This document shows, one piece after another, positions 15,326 to 25,440 of a stretch of 64,000 nt of DNA. Position 1 is the first letter of the stretch, and the number at the start of each line of letters is the position of its first letter. Origin of the DNA: Candidatus Kapaibacterium sp. (GTDB lineage Bacteria; Bacteroidota; Ignavibacteria; Kapaibacteriales; UBA2268); NCBI GenBank assembly GCA_938031175.1, contig CALHGZ010000009.1:1-64000 (forward strand), written 5' to 3'. The notes beneath the pieces were generated by a model that had not been told where the DNA came from, searched no databases, and worked only from the letters and a program-made list of their open reading frames with translations. The position numbers and the translations under genes were made by a program.

Positions 15326-17263
15326 TTATTTTATTAATTCATCAAGTTCTATGTGTAGCTTTTCCCATTGAACATTTTTTAGGGCTAGCTCAGATTTGAG
15401 GTTTTCGTATTCTTTTCTTAATTTCTTTATTTTTTCTTGGTTTGTATAAATTTCGGGCATTGAAAATCGAATCTCTACATCATTAAGTTTTTCTTCGAGT
15501 TCGACAATGGAATTTTCAATTAAAGAGATTTGTTTTTTTAATTGATTGATTTTCCGGAGATGTGCTTTTTGATTTTCGCGTTCGATTTTAGCTTTTTTGA
15601 CAATTTGAATTTTTTTTAGGTCGCTATCTGATTTGTTTTCAATGTTTGTATCAGGATCAGTATTTTTAACTATGAAGTATTCTTTAATATTTCCAGGGTA
15701 TTCTATTAATTTTTTATTCTTGAATTCGATAGTTTTGTTTGTTAATCCTTCCAAGAAATCTCTGTCGTGTGAAACAATTACAAGAGTGCCATCAAATTGG
15801 ATAAGGGCATCTTTCAGAACTGATTTTGATATTATATCAAGATGGTTAGTTGGTTCGTCCAAAATTAAGAAATTTTTGGGTTCAAGTAGTAATCTTGCTA
15901 ATGCTAATCTTGATTTTTCACCACCGGAAAGTACTTTAACTTTTTTATAAACACTTTCGCCACTGAAAAGAAATGCACCGAGTAAACTTCTAATTTGGTT
16001 GCGTATGTCACCAGTTGCAATTGAATCAATAGTTTCGAGAACATTCAAATTCCCATCGAGCATTTCTGCTTGATGTTGGGCATAATAGCCTAGGTGGACA
16101 TTATGGCCATATACAAGGGTACCTTGATAATTTTCTAATCCAGCGATAATTTTTGAAAGAGTTGATTTTCCTTCTCCGTTTCTTCCTAGAAAAGCAATTT
16201 TATCGCCTCTTTCAATTGTCAGATTGATATTTTTTAATACTTCTTTTGAAGGGTAAGATTTAGAGAGATTTTTAATTTCGAGTACGATTCTCCCGGAGCG
16301 AGGTGGTTGTTGGAATTTGAATCGTATGGATTTATAATCTTCTTCCTCTATTTCAATTTTTTCTAATTTTTCTAGCTGTTTGATTCTTGATTGAACTCTT
16401 GAAGCTAATGTCGCTTTGTATCTAAAACGCTCGATAAAATTTTGTGTTTGTTTAATCATCTTTTGCTGATTTTTAAATGCAGATATTTGCTGTTCTCTTT
16501 GTTTTTCGCGGGCAGCGATGAACTGTGAATAGGGTAGAGGTAAATCATAAATTTTGCCAGCATTGATCTCAATAGTGCGGTTTGTTATATTATCAAGGAA
16601 TTTTGTATCGTGTGATACTATAATCATTGAATCGTTGTAATTTTTTAGGAAATTTTCAAGCCAAGCAATAGATTCTATGTCGAGATGATTTGTAGGCTCG
16701 TCGAGTAAAATCAAATTGGGTTTACTTAGCAGAATTTTTGCTAATTCTATTCTCATTTGCCATCCACCACTGAATTCGTTTACTTTTCGACTGAAATCAG
16801 TACGTTCGAAGCCGAGTCCTAATAATACCTTTTCGATTTCTGCATCTTTGTTTTTAATACCTAAAATATCGGCTCTATCATTAAGTACATGCAACTCTTC
16901 GAGTAATCTTAGATATTCTTTAGAGTTGTAATCATAGCTAAGATTTAATTGATTAGTCAATTCATTTATTTTTTCTTCGATTATGTTTAATTCTCTCAAA
17001 GCCTCTGAAGCTTGTTTGAAAATTGTGTCGATTGAATCAAATTTACCTTCTTGCGGTAAATAACCGATTTTGAAATCGTTTGGTTTAGTAATGAAACCAG
17101 TTTCAGGCTCTTCTAATCCATAGATAATTCGTAATAGAGTAGATTTACCAGAGCCATTTCTGCCGATTAGTCCTATTTTATCTTTCGGTCCGATATGTAG
17201 ATTGATATTGTCGAATAAATATTTTCCGGCGTAATATATGGAGAGATTGGAAATTGATAACAT
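15326..17263 (-). CDS. ABC-F family ATPase (Uup/YheS/EttA-like ribosome-associated factor)
   Basis: This protein of 645 residues carries two ABC domains and no membrane segments. The first has Walker A GRNGSGKST near residue 35-43, signature FSGGW and LLDEPTNHLD. The second has GRNGEGKST, LSGGEKSRLA and a second LDEPTNHLD. The linker between them is charged, as expected for the P-site tRNA interaction motif. A Lys/Glu-rich coiled coil ends the protein (about 550-645), typical of Uup/YheS. These factors act on the ribosome (stall relief, antibiotic protection). The start at 17263 (MLSISNLSIYY) matches the family; an ATG 18 bases upstream gives an odd extension. It lies 20 bases behind dnaJ in the same operon. 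Confidence 0.88.
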   Translation of the reverse strand: MLSISNLSIYYAGKYLFDNINLHIGPKDKIGLIGRNGSGKSTLLRIIYGLEEPETGFITKPNDFKIGYLPQEGKFDSIDTIFKQASEALRELNIIEEKINELTNQLNLSYDYNSKEYLRLLEELHVLNDRADILGIKNKDAEIEKVLLGLGFERTDFSRKVNEFSGGWQMRIELAKILLSKPNLILLDEPTNHLDIESIAWLENFLKNYNDSMIIVSHDTKFLDNITNRTIEINAGKIYDLPLPYSQFIAAREKQREQQISAFKNQQKMIKQTQNFIERFRYKATLASRVQSRIKQLEKLEKIEIEEEDYKSIRFKFQQPPRSGRIVLEIKNLSKSYPSKEVLKNINLTIERGDKIAFLGRNGEGKSTLSKIIAGLENYQGTLVYGHNVHLGYYAQHQAEMLDGNLNVLETIDSIATGDIRNQIRSLLGAFLFSGESVYKKVKVLSGGEKSRLALARLLLEPKNFLILDEPTNHLDIISKSVLKDALIQFDGTLVIVSHDRDFLEGLTNKTIEFKNKKLIEYPGNIKEYFIVKNTDPDTNIENKSDSDLKKIQIVKKAKIERENQKAHLRKINQLKKQISLIENSIVELEEKLNDVEIRFSMPEIYTNQEKIKKLRKEYENLKSELALKNVQWEKLHIELDELIK

Positions 17264-17283
17264 AATTTCATATATAAACAAAC

Positions 17284-18438
17284 TTACATAAATAAATCCT
17301 TGATCTTACCGAGCCAATCCTTTGATTTTGAAGAATCTTTCTTTCTTGGGCAAATATTAGGACTATTTTCAAGATCTTTGAGCATTGATTTTTCTTTGGG
17401 GTCAAGTTTTTGAGGCACGTAAATATTGATGATTACAAATTGATCTCCCTTGTGATAAGTATTTAAATTCGGTAAGCCATGTTCCTTTATGCTAATGGTA
17501 GTACCTGGTTGAGTGCCGGGTTCGATAGTTATTTTATGTGGGCCATAAAGAGTAGGCACTTCAATAGTGCCTCCTAATGCAGCTGTGGGAAAGCTGATTA
17601 AATGGTGATATATGATGTCGTTACCTCTTCTTGAAAATAGCTCGTGTTCTTTTTCTTCGATTATAACAATCAAATCGCCTGTTGTTCCTCCTCTTCTACC
17701 AGTATTTCCTTTGCCTTGAATGGGCAAATAATTTCCTTGCTCGACGCCAGCAGGTATAGTTACTTTAACGGTGTCTTCGATTTGTACTCGTCCTTCTCCA
17801 TTGCAGGCTGGGCATTTTTCTTTTATAATTTGTCCCGTTCCGTTGCAGGTTGGACAAGTAGAGATATTGACCATTTGTCCGAAAATTGATCTTGTAACTT
17901 GTCTTATTTCGCCTGTTCCGTGGCAAGAGTAACAAGTTGTATAACCAGTACCTGATTTAGCTCCTGTTCCATTGCAAGTATTACATTTAACGTATCGGTT
18001 TAATTTAATTGTTTTTTCGGTGCCGGTTGCTATTTCTTCAAGGCTTAGCTTTAATCTGATTTTAATATCAGAGCCTCTTTCGACGTAAGTTCTTCTATTT
18101 GTAGTTCTTCTGCTTGTTCCGAAGAAATCATCGAATATACTTCCACCAAATATATCGCTGAATGTGGAGAATATATCGTCGATATTTGTGAAGTCGGGCG
18201 AATAACCGGCATTTCTTAATCCATCGTGTCCATATCGATCGTATTGTCGGCGTTTATTTTCATCGATTAGTACTCCATATGCTTCTGTAGCTTCTTTGAA
18301 TTTTTCTTCTGCTTCTTTATTGCCGGGATTTCTGTCGGGGTGGTATTGCATTGCAAGTTTTCTGTACTGGGATTTAATTTCTTCAATACTAGCATTTCTA
18401 TCCACACCAAGTATTTCATAGTAGTCTCTTTTTGCCAT
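17284..18438 (-). CDS. dnaJ: Chaperone protein DnaJ (Hsp40)
   Basis: This is a full-length type I J-protein of 384 residues. The J domain (residues 4-70) has the HPD tripeptide in YHPDRNPG. A Gly/Phe-rich linker follows (about 75-115). The zinc-binding domain has four CxxCxGxG repeats: [24 protein letters not shown] and CPACNGEG, near residues 145-215. The substrate-binding C-terminal domains follow. It stimulates DnaK and delivers unfolded clients in the cytosol. It lies 29 bases downstream of grpE. dnaK is not in the window. Confidence 0.97.
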   Translation of the reverse strand: MAKRDYYEILGVDRNASIEEIKSQYRKLAMQYHPDRNPGNKEAEEKFKEATEAYGVLIDENKRRQYDRYGHDGLRNAGYSPDFTNIDDIFSTFSDIFGGSIFDDFFGTSRRTTNRRTYVERGSDIKIRLKLSLEEIATGTEKTIKLNRYVKCNTCNGTGAKSGTGYTTCYSCHGTGEIRQVTRSIFGQMVNISTCPTCNGTGQIIKEKCPACNGEGRVQIEDTVKVTIPAGVEQGNYLPIQGKGNTGRRGGTTGDLIVIIEEKEHELFSRRGNDIIYHHLISFPTAALGGTIEVPTLYGPHKITIEPGTQPGTTISIKEHGLPNLNTYHKGDQFVIINIYVPQKLDPKEKSMLKDLENSPNICPRKKDSSKSKDWLGKIKDLFM

Positions 18439-18467
18439 ACGCTTGTTGTTTTGTTGTTTGACAGAAA

Positions 18468-19148
18468 TTAATTTTTATCTGTATTTCCTGCAGATGTTAC
18501 CACTTTCGCATGTCTAAGAACCTTGTTCTTAATCATGTAACCGGGCTGAATAACTTGAACAATGCTTCCTTCAGGTAATTCTGAAGGTATATGCATAAGT
18601 GCTTCATGATATTCCACATTAAATGGTTTTCCGACAGGATCTTCCATTCTTTTTACACCCGCGTCATTGAATAATTTCTCGGCTTTTTGGTGAATCATTT
18701 CAATGCCTTGAATTAATGAATTCCTATCGTCAGAGTTTTTTGCTGCATTTAATGCGTTGCTTAAATCATCGAGCAATTCTAGTAATGAATAAAGTAATCG
18801 TTCATTTGCATACTCAATGATTTCTAATTTTTCTTTTGCTGTTCTACGTCTTAGATTTTCAAGTTCTGCGGCGGTTCTTAAATACTTTTCCTTGAATTCG
18901 TCTCTTTCAGCCGTTAATTCAATTATCAAGTTATTTTTTTCTTCTTCGATTAGTTCCTGTTGGGTGTTTTGTTGTTCTGTTTTAATTTCATCGCTATTGC
19001 TAAGATTTTCTTCCATTGATTCTTTTTGAGTTTTGAATAAATCCTCACTTTTAATAGTTTTCTTTTCTTCTTGTTTTATATAGGTATCCATTAAGTCCTT
19101 CATCTTATTTGCTGTAGGTCTTAGTGGTTTACTACCTTTTTCTTCCAT
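18468..19148 (-). CDS. grpE: Nucleotide exchange factor GrpE
   Basis: This is a protein of 226 residues with a long charged N-terminal helix region (residues 1-110, Lys/Glu/Gln-rich coiled coil). The GrpE core follows: [22 protein letters not shown] near 90-112, then [22 protein letters not shown] near 165-186 and the final [21 protein letters not shown] beta domain. GrpE releases ADP from DnaK. It is the first gene of the grpE-dnaJ-abcF operon. I searched the 163-base upstream gap for a CIRCE inverted repeat and saw none, so heat control, if present, uses another signal. Confidence 0.95.
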   Translation of the reverse strand: MEEKGSKPLRPTANKMKDLMDTYIKQEEKKTIKSEDLFKTQKESMEENLSNSDEIKTEQQNTQQELIEEEKNNLIIELTAERDEFKEKYLRTAAELENLRRRTAKEKLEIIEYANERLLYSLLELLDDLSNALNAAKNSDDRNSLIQGIEMIHQKAEKLFNDAGVKRMEDPVGKPFNVEYHEALMHIPSELPEGSIVQVIQPGYMIKNKVLRHAKVVTSAGNTDKN

Positions 19149-19311
19149 TTTTACTCACTTTTTAAATTGTTTTACTTTTTAACATACAATAAGACGTTTA
19201 ATATACCATTTTTGTTAAAATTGAAAATTTATAAAATTTAATATAAATCAAACAATACAAAATAAAATATTAATTTTAGTATTATTTTATTTGAATGTTT
19301 TGTAAAAGATT

Positions 19312-21987
19312 ATGAAATTTAATAAAATTATAAAAGAAATATATGTTTTTTTGATTTTATTGTTTTTGATTTTCGATGCTGATGACTTATTCTGTCAAGA
19401 AATTAAATATACGATAATCAAACGAGAAGAAATTTATCCCAAAATAGCATTAGTATTAAGCGGTGGCGGAGCAAGGGGAGTTTCACAGATCGGAGCAATT
19501 GGTGAGCTTGAAAAAGCGGGAATTGAGTTTAAATACATTATTGGTACTAGTATTGGCGCATTAGTTGGTGGTTTATATTCAGTCGGATATACTTCCGGTG
19601 AGCTTGATTCAATTATGCGTACGACAAATTGGAGTGATATTTTATCTCTACGTGCTGAGGAACGTAGGACTGAACTATTCTTAGATCAAAAGATTATACT
19701 CGATAGGAGTTTGCTAACTTTAAAATTTAATGGTTTTAAGCCAATTTTACCTGAAGCAATCTCATTTGGAACTAAATTTAATTTGTTTTTACAGAATTTG
19801 GTTTGGAATGGTGTTTTTAGAAACGCTAATTTCGATTCATTGAAATATATTTACCGCGCAGTTACAACAGACCTCGTGTCAGGTAAAACAATTTCTATCA
19901 ATTCAGGTAATATTGTAACAGCGATGAGGGCTAGCTCAACTGTACCACTTAGATTCACCCCTGTGCGAATAAATGATATGGTTCTTGTTGATGGCGGTAT
20001 TATGGCAAATCTGCCTGTAGCAATTGCTCAGGAATTTAATCCAGATATTATAATTGCTATAAATACTGTTTCACCATTATATGATTTAGAGGAATTGGAC
20101 AATCCTCTCAATATTGCTGATCAGGCAATTTCTGTTGCGATGATAAATTTCACAGAGTTGGCTAGCAAGTTAACACATTTTACAATCACACCTGAGATTG
20201 GTAAGCATAAAAATACTGATTTCAGTAATTTTGATATATTAATATTGAAAGGTCAAGAAGCGGCGAAAAGATATTTGTGGCAAATTAAAGAATTAATTGA
20301 CCTTAAGAAGGACTCCATCGTTAACAACATCTTAAACAGAATAGCACAAAATAAATTCAACGAGATTAATGAGTATTATGAGAATAAATCACTTGCGAAA
20401 AATTTTAAAAATTATGAAATTAATGATTTACAATTACTTAAAGATTCAATAATTAATGTTTTCAATGACCCTGAGCTGGATTTTGTTATAGTTGGTTTCA
20501 ATGAAGTAAACAATAGGTATGTTCTAATTATACCTGAGAGAAATAAATTGAAACAAATTATTATTAATTCGCCAATATCTGAACTTTCGAGAAATATTTC
20601 GGATTCTCTTAAAAAATATCATTTAAATAAAATTATTTGCAATAAAAATATTGATTTGTTAAAAACAGATTTAATTAAAAGATTACGAATATTAGGTTAT
20701 TCTTTTGCTGAAATTAGTGAATTTAAAATAACAGAAGACAATGTGATAGAAATTGCAATTTTACTTGGAGAGCTGAAAGATATTGAAATTCAAGGTATAA
20801 AGGATAAACATAAATTCCTTGCTCGCCGGGAATTGGTATTTAAAGAAAATCAAATATTAACAGCTAAGGGATTAATAGATTCGTGGGAAAATTTAATCAA
20901 TTCCGATTATTTTTATGATGCAGAGATTAATCCGACAATGGACGAGAATTTAAATGGCATCAAACTTATGGTCAAATTAAATGAAGAAGGTAATCAAACA
21001 CTTAGGTTAGGGGCTAGAGTTGATAATGAGAGGAATTTACAAGTAGGTATTGATATATTTCATGATAATTTATACAATATTGGTGATAGGTATACATTAA
21101 GGCTTGTCGGTGGCGGGCGTAATTTTTTTATAAAATCAGGTTTCCAAATTCCCAGAATTTTTAATACTCTACTTACTATTAAAGCAAAAGCATATTATGA
21201 TTGGAATATGATTAATAATTATTACATTAAAAAAGATCTGAGCATCAACAAATATGATATTATGGTAGTTAACCAAACGCATATAGAACGATATGGTTTA
21301 AGGCTTGTTGGAGGTCAGAAAATTTACAAAAGTGGCACAATTGAAGCCGAATATCGTTACGAGATGCAAAGGGATTACTTTAGTGACTCCTCTGCTACTA
21401 ATTACAGCCCGATTTCGACATTAAAAATAGGTACAGTTTTTGATTCTGAGGATAATTCAGATTTTCCAACAAAGGGCGGATATATAGAAATATCTCTCGA
21501 AAGTTCTTTGTTATTTCCAACAATAGCAGCAAGTTATTCAAAAGCTTTTTATAATCACAGATTTAATTTCAGCTATGGGATACATACTATATCCCAATCA
21601 ATGCTATTTGGTTTTGCAGACAAAACTTTACCTTTCCCCGAATTTTTCTTCATTGGTGGGCAAAATCTATTCTATGGAAGCAGGGAAGCTGAATATCGTG
21701 GAAGACAGGTTTTGAAAACTTCAATAGATTACCGGATTAAAATACCGTATAAATTATTTTTTGATACTTATTTCTCATTAAGATATGACCTTGGTGGTAG
21801 CTGGATAGTACCGGAAAATATCAAACTATCTACTCTTCGGCATGGAATTGGCTCATCATTAATGTTTGATACACCTTTAGGACCAGCACTTTTTTCACTT
21901 GGCAAATCATTTTATTTTGTCAAGGATCCCGATAAAGTTATTTTCGGACCTACCTTGTTTTATTTCAGTATTGGTACAAGGATTTGA
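19312..21987 (+). CDS. Patatin-like phospholipase fused to POTRA and Omp85-type barrel (PlpD-like, type Vd)
   Basis: This protein of 891 residues has a signal peptide or anchor (about 10-28). The patatin domain (about 44-310) shows the oxyanion loop GGGARG at 51-56, nucleophile elbow GTSIG (Ser80) and the DGG motif (LVDGGIMANLPV, near 225). A POTRA-like region follows (about 490-570), then a C-terminal barrel (about 570-891) with surface-antigen features and the end FYFSIGTRI. This architecture is that of PlpD/FplA-type Vd autotransporters, in which the barrel inserts in the outer membrane and the lipase is surface-exposed or released. The catalytic dyad Ser80-Asp appears complete. A region near 340-480 is unassigned. 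Confidence 0.9.
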   Translation: MKFNKIIKEIYVFLILLFLIFDADDLFCQEIKYTIIKREEIYPKIALVLSGGGARGVSQIGAIGELEKAGIEFKYIIGTSIGALVGGLYSVGYTSGELDSIMRTTNWSDILSLRAEERRTELFLDQKIILDRSLLTLKFNGFKPILPEAISFGTKFNLFLQNLVWNGVFRNANFDSLKYIYRAVTTDLVSGKTISINSGNIVTAMRASSTVPLRFTPVRINDMVLVDGGIMANLPVAIAQEFNPDIIIAINTVSPLYDLEELDNPLNIADQAISVAMINFTELASKLTHFTITPEIGKHKNTDFSNFDILILKGQEAAKRYLWQIKELIDLKKDSIVNNILNRIAQNKFNEINEYYENKSLAKNFKNYEINDLQLLKDSIINVFNDPELDFVIVGFNEVNNRYVLIIPERNKLKQIIINSPISELSRNISDSLKKYHLNKIICNKNIDLLKTDLIKRLRILGYSFAEISEFKITEDNVIEIAILLGELKDIEIQGIKDKHKFLARRELVFKENQILTAKGLIDSWENLINSDYFYDAEINPTMDENLNGIKLMVKLNEEGNQTLRLGARVDNERNLQVGIDIFHDNLYNIGDRYTLRLVGGGRNFFIKSGFQIPRIFNTLLTIKAKAYYDWNMINNYYIKKDLSINKYDIMVVNQTHIERYGLRLVGGQKIYKSGTIEAEYRYEMQRDYFSDSSATNYSPISTLKIGTVFDSEDNSDFPTKGGYIEISLESSLLFPTIAASYSKAFYNHRFNFSYGIHTISQSMLFGFADKTLPFPEFFFIGGQNLFYGSREAEYRGRQVLKTSIDYRIKIPYKLFFDTYFSLRYDLGGSWIVPENIKLSTLRHGIGSSLMFDTPLGPALFSLGKSFYFVKDPDKVIFGPTLFYFSIGTRI

Positions 21988-22087
21988 TAAGTTTGAGAAG
22001 AATATAGTATTATCTAAAAACAAACATCATAAATTTACACTGTATTAATTATGAAGTAAGGTGTATAGAGAGGCTTATAAAACTTAC

Positions 22088-22116
22088 CGGACAATGGGAT
22101 TTAATCCCATTATCCG
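22088..22116. terminator. Bidirectional terminator hairpin
   Basis: CGGACAATGGGA and TCCCATTATCCG pair over 12 positions with one mismatch around a TTTAA loop, between the convergent patatin and lipoprotein genes. The minus-strand side is followed by GTAAGTTTTAT. Confidence 0.75.
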
Positions 22117-22127
22117 TTGTAGTTAAT

Positions 22128-22838
22128 CTATTTTAAAATGTAGTCAATTAATTCGTGTTCTTCGCCATACATTTTATTAATTATACCCCCGATATTTATT
22201 TCGCTTGGCTCCGCCACTTGTAATACCATACCAACATTTTTGCCGTACCAAAATTGGATTCTATTTTTAAAGTTTATAGGAATCTTCATTGTTTCGTCAA
22301 TATATCCGTAGCCTTGGAGTGTCATTTCAAATACGAATTGCTGCGATTCGACGGGTTTACCTTTGATAATTTTGTTCTCTTTTTTTCCTTTTGAACAAGT
22401 TACTATTAATGTTCCATTAATTGGCAATCCATCGTATTCAGTTTCAATTTCTTTTTCAAGCAGTGTCCATTTTGAACCTTTCAGATCGGCAATTAAGAGC
22501 CATTTCATACTTTCATCATCATCAAAAGCTCCCCAGGCATAAAGCTTCGAACCTTCGATAGCCCAATATTCAATAGAACCATCATTATCAATTTTTACAG
22601 CTTTTTTACCTTGATAGAAAAGTGTATCCATTACTTTTATAATGTATGAGTCTGTGTTTGCAATACGTTTGCCAGAGGTATCGGTTTGGTAAACATCAAA
22701 TTTCCAGTAGTTACCGATTAATAAAGGTAGGTATTGCGCGAAATCAGTATCTGATTCAACTGGGTTGTTCTTTTGGCACGATATGAATGAAAATATAAAT
22801 ATCGCAAATATAATTGCGAAAAAGTTTAATTTTGACAT
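22128..22838 (-). CDS. Hypothetical lipoprotein
   Basis: The ATG at 22838 gives a typical lipoprotein signal (MSKLNFFAIIFAIFIFSFISC) with a Cys about 21 residues in; an upstream ATG at 22895 would bury it and is unlikely. The mature part (about 216 residues) is beta-strand-rich and starts with YLPLLIGNYWKFDVYQTDTSGKR, a 'NYW' opening common in Bacteroidota/Ignavibacteria lipoproteins of unknown function. It has no catalytic motif that I recognise. Export to the inner face of the outer membrane or the cell surface is expected. Confidence 0.75.
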   Translation of the reverse strand: MSKLNFFAIIFAIFIFSFISCQKNNPVESDTDFAQYLPLLIGNYWKFDVYQTDTSGKRIANTDSYIIKVMDTLFYQGKKAVKIDNDGSIEYWAIEGSKLYAWGAFDDDESMKWLLIADLKGSKWTLLEKEIETEYDGLPINGTLIVTCSKGKKENKIIKGKPVESQQFVFEMTLQGYGYIDETMKIPINFKNRIQFWYGKNVGMVLQVAEPSEINIGGIINKMYGEEHELIDYILK

Positions 22839-22906
22839 AATTAACTCTAAATTAGTTTGTAAAAACTTTTTAAATATTTTAGAGTAATTTAACACTAATT
22901 TTTAAG

Positions 22907-23998
22907 TTAGGCAAGTAGTTTTATTTTGTTAAATATATAATCGAGACTATCAGATTTTAAAATAGCTTTGTAATAATCAGTATTAGCGAGATTTTCTGTT
23001 TTGACACCTTTGTATTTTATGTATCTCTGGCTTCTTTTAATATCAAACCAGTAAACAAGTGAAATTTTACCATTAGTTATTTCAATACCTGTGATTCCTC
23101 TTTTCCCGATAACAGAGCCACTGTTGAATAAACATGGAACTAGAGGTTCATTATTGAATATGTTGTCATTTATTAGATTACTATTGTATTTTTCTATATC
23201 CAGACTTTGCAATTCTTTTTTGAACTTGCTTATTTGCTTTCGTATCTTACGTTTTTTTTCAAGGGTAGCGAAAGGGTATTTACGAATAAGCTTTTCAATG
23301 TAATATTTCAATGTGTCCTTGCGTGACAAAGATTCAAATAATGGCTTGTGTGTATGACCGATAATGGATATGATCTTTTTCTGAATGGAAAATTGATATG
23401 AACGCTGTTCTGTTATGGAGATTTTTTTCCCATTAACGTTTAGTGTAGAATTTTTAATCCCGAGCAATTTAGCAAAATGTCTTACAACAAATAAACTTAT
23501 AGGATTATATTGTTCTAAATAATTTGATGTCTGATGTCCGTGGAAAATGAAAATAGTATTGTTGTTATAAATTAATCGAATAGCTTCATATAAAACGGAA
23601 TTTATAATATGACTTTTGTTGTTGATTATTTCCCAATCATGATTTCCGATGAGTTTGATTAAATTACCTTCACTGTAAAATTTTTCGAATAGATCATATA
23701 ATTCTTTCCAAGCATCTAAAATTTCATTTACTTTGAATTTATATAGCTCTTCAATATCACCATTAAGGATTAATTTGAAATTTGAAGGTAAATAGTAATT
23801 TGCAAGTATATATTGAAAAAGGGCTGCGTTTTTCAGGAAATCGTCATTACCGTTCCCATTTCCAAGATGTAAATCACTAAATATTATATAATTGTCATAT
23901 TTTTTTAATTTAAATTTTGGACTCTTTTCATAAAGATTATCAAGAATTTTAATTGTCCGATTAATTTCTCCATTCTGATTAATTGTTAATTTCAGCAA
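22907..23998 (-). CDS. Calcineurin-like metallophosphoesterase
   Basis: This cytosolic protein of 363 residues has all five metallophosphatase blocks in order: FSDLHLG near 44-50, NGDIEE near 84, GNHDWE near 120, FHGHQ near 150, and GHTHKP near 222. These supply the two-metal site. An inserted, basic helical segment (about residues 235-275, KYYIEKLIRKYPFATLEKKRKIRK) separates the last motif from a C-terminal part containing FNSGSVIGKRGITGIEI. The overall arrangement resembles UDP-2,3-diacylglucosamine hydrolase-type or other YbbF/serine-threonine-phosphatase-like members, but the substrate cannot be decided. No signal peptide. Confidence 0.82.
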   Translation of the reverse strand: MLKLTINQNGEINRTIKILDNLYEKSPKFKLKKYDNYIIFSDLHLGNGNGNDDFLKNAALFQYILANYYLPSNFKLILNGDIEELYKFKVNEILDAWKELYDLFEKFYSEGNLIKLIGNHDWEIINNKSHIINSVLYEAIRLIYNNNTIFIFHGHQTSNYLEQYNPISLFVVRHFAKLLGIKNSTLNVNGKKISITEQRSYQFSIQKKIISIIGHTHKPLFESLSRKDTLKYYIEKLIRKYPFATLEKKRKIRKQISKFKKELQSLDIEKYNSNLINDNIFNNEPLVPCLFNSGSVIGKRGITGIEITNGKISLVYWFDIKRSQRYIKYKGVKTENLANTDYYKAILKSDSLDYIFNKIKLLA

Positions 23999-24118
23999 TT
24001 CAGAATATCAGTTTATATAACATATCAAATCGCTAAATTATGCTAAAATTGTGAAGTATTTGTGAATTATGGCTTTACAATTAGTTGATTTTTATGTTAT
24101 TAAGGCGTGAAGAAGTAG

Positions 24119-24841
24119 TTATTTATTGCTAATTCTATCTTTTATTGTTTCAATAATTTCTGATAGTTCATTAAATTCATTGAGAAAGAATGATGAATAG
24201 AGATAGCTTTTGCTGCTTTTGATTATAAGGGTGAAATTCATTTGTTCTTCATCTGAATGCAATCGTATCTGGAATTTACCCATTTGAAAATCATCGGAAA
24301 TTTTGGGTGTAGTATTTGAATCTAATATTTGTTGGGTCATGTGTTGATTTATTAAAGCGTATTCTTCCTCATATTCGATATCTGGGGGTAGAATTGGTTC
24401 AGATGCAAGTTGGCGGGCAATTTTATCGCATTGTTCATTTTCTTTAATACCGGAATGTCCTTTGACCCATACAAATTCAATCATATGAGGTTTAGCAAGA
24501 GTGAGGAGTCTTTTCCATAAATCAACATTTAATACTCTATTGCCTTCTTTCTTTTTCCAGTTCTTTTTCTCCCAATTCCTGATCCAATTTTGATTGAATG
24601 CATCTACAATGAGCTTTGAATCTGTATAAATTCTAATACTGAGTCCTTCCTTATCAGCTAAATAGTTAAGGGCTGCAATTACAGCCATCAATTCCATTCT
24701 GTTATTGGTTGTAAGACGAAATGCTCCTGAAATAGTTTCAGTTTTTTCACTTGTTTTAATTACAGCAGCAAAGCCTCCTGGTCCAGGATTTCGTAAGCAA
24801 GCACCATCAGTGAAAATAGTTACATCAACATCATTATCCAT
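24119..24841 (-). CDS. rnhA: Ribonuclease HI with C-terminal extension
   Basis: Residues 1-150 are a complete RNase HI: FTDGACLRNPGPGGFA (first catalytic Asp), TTNNRMELMAV (catalytic Glu), IYTDSKLIVDAF (Asp), a basic handle IRNWEKKNWKKKEG, and VKGHSGIKENEQCD (His and last Asp). It removes RNA from RNA-DNA hybrids. About 90 further residues form an extra domain (about 160-240) containing a strand pattern around FQIRLHSDEEQMNFTLIIK, absent from standard 155-residue RNases HI; I do not recognise it. The gene is divergent from the umuD-like pair. Confidence 0.93.
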   Translation of the reverse strand: MDNDVDVTIFTDGACLRNPGPGGFAAVIKTSEKTETISGAFRLTTNNRMELMAVIAALNYLADKEGLSIRIYTDSKLIVDAFNQNWIRNWEKKNWKKKEGNRVLNVDLWKRLLTLAKPHMIEFVWVKGHSGIKENEQCDKIARQLASEPILPPDIEYEEEYALINQHMTQQILDSNTTPKISDDFQMGKFQIRLHSDEEQMNFTLIIKSSKSYLYSSFFLNEFNELSEIIETIKDRISNK

Positions 24842-24942
24842 ATTAGAATCTCAAAATACTTTGCAAATTTTGCAAATATAATATTTTAATTCAAAAAAAT
24901 TTTATTATATTTACGATGCTATTCCGGGGGGGACGGCAGTAT

Positions 24943-24958
24943 TACTCTTTCAGGAGTA
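24943..24958. promoter_or_regulatory. Inverted repeat upstream of the first umuD-like gene, candidate operator
   Basis: TACTC-N6-GAGTA lies 31 bases before the ATG at 24989, downstream of a possible -7 element TATATTTA (24906-24913). It may be a repressor site for this presumably damage-inducible operon, or simply a leader hairpin. The LexA consensus of this lineage is unknown to me. Confidence 0.3.
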
Positions 24959-24988
24959 GAAATGATGAATTAAATAATTGGAGGCTTA

Positions 24989-25417
24989 ATGGGACACTAC
25001 CTTGAGTTATTGCGTATAAAATTCTCAGAATCTGAGAAGGTCCCTTTATTCTCAATGTCGGTATCAGCAGGCAAACCGATACCTGTTGAAGATGATATCG
25101 AGATGGAGATTGATCTCAATGAATTTTTAGTGGAGCATCCTGCTTCTACTTTCTTTGCTCGTTTCCATAGCAATAATGAATCATTTGCTGGAATATCTAA
25201 TGGTGATCTACTTATAATTGATACTGCTATATCACCTAAAGATGGCAAAATCGTCGTTGTCGGATATAATAATGAAATCACCTTGAAAATATACCGTGTA
25301 ATTAATGGCGAGGAATTTTTCGAATCTTACGATGGTAAATTAATGACAAGGCAGATTGAACCTTTGATCGAGCTTAAATTGCTCGGGGTAGTAACTAAGG
25401 TTATTCACTCTCTATAG
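24989..25417 (+). CDS. UmuD-like protein with cleavage site but catalytic Ser replaced by Asn
   Basis: This S24/UmuD-family protein of 142 residues aligns without gaps to E. coli UmuD (offset 3, from memory of that sequence). PLFS, IDLN, HP, NGDLLIID, K-D-G and the final GVVTKVIHSL all fall in register. The self-cleavage position (Cys24-Gly25 in UmuD) is Ala27-Gly28. The general base Lys97 is Lys100. The catalytic Ser60 position (in GDSM) is Asn63, within SNNE. A Ser two residues later (Ser65) would require a gap. The protein therefore looks like a cleavable but inactive substrate. GGAGG precedes the ATG by 6 bases. It is followed after 23 bases by a second UmuD homologue with the opposite defect. 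Confidence 0.85.
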   Translation: MGHYLELLRIKFSESEKVPLFSMSVSAGKPIPVEDDIEMEIDLNEFLVEHPASTFFARFHSNNESFAGISNGDLLIIDTAISPKDGKIVVVGYNNEITLKIYRVINGEEFFESYDGKLMTRQIEPLIELKLLGVVTKVIHSL

Positions 25418-25440
25418 TTGAATAATTAGTTCAATAAATT

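Noticed and set aside
19149-19311. CIRCE heat-shock operator before grpE
   Set aside because: The TTAGCACTC-N9-GAGTGCTAA pattern is absent in either strand.
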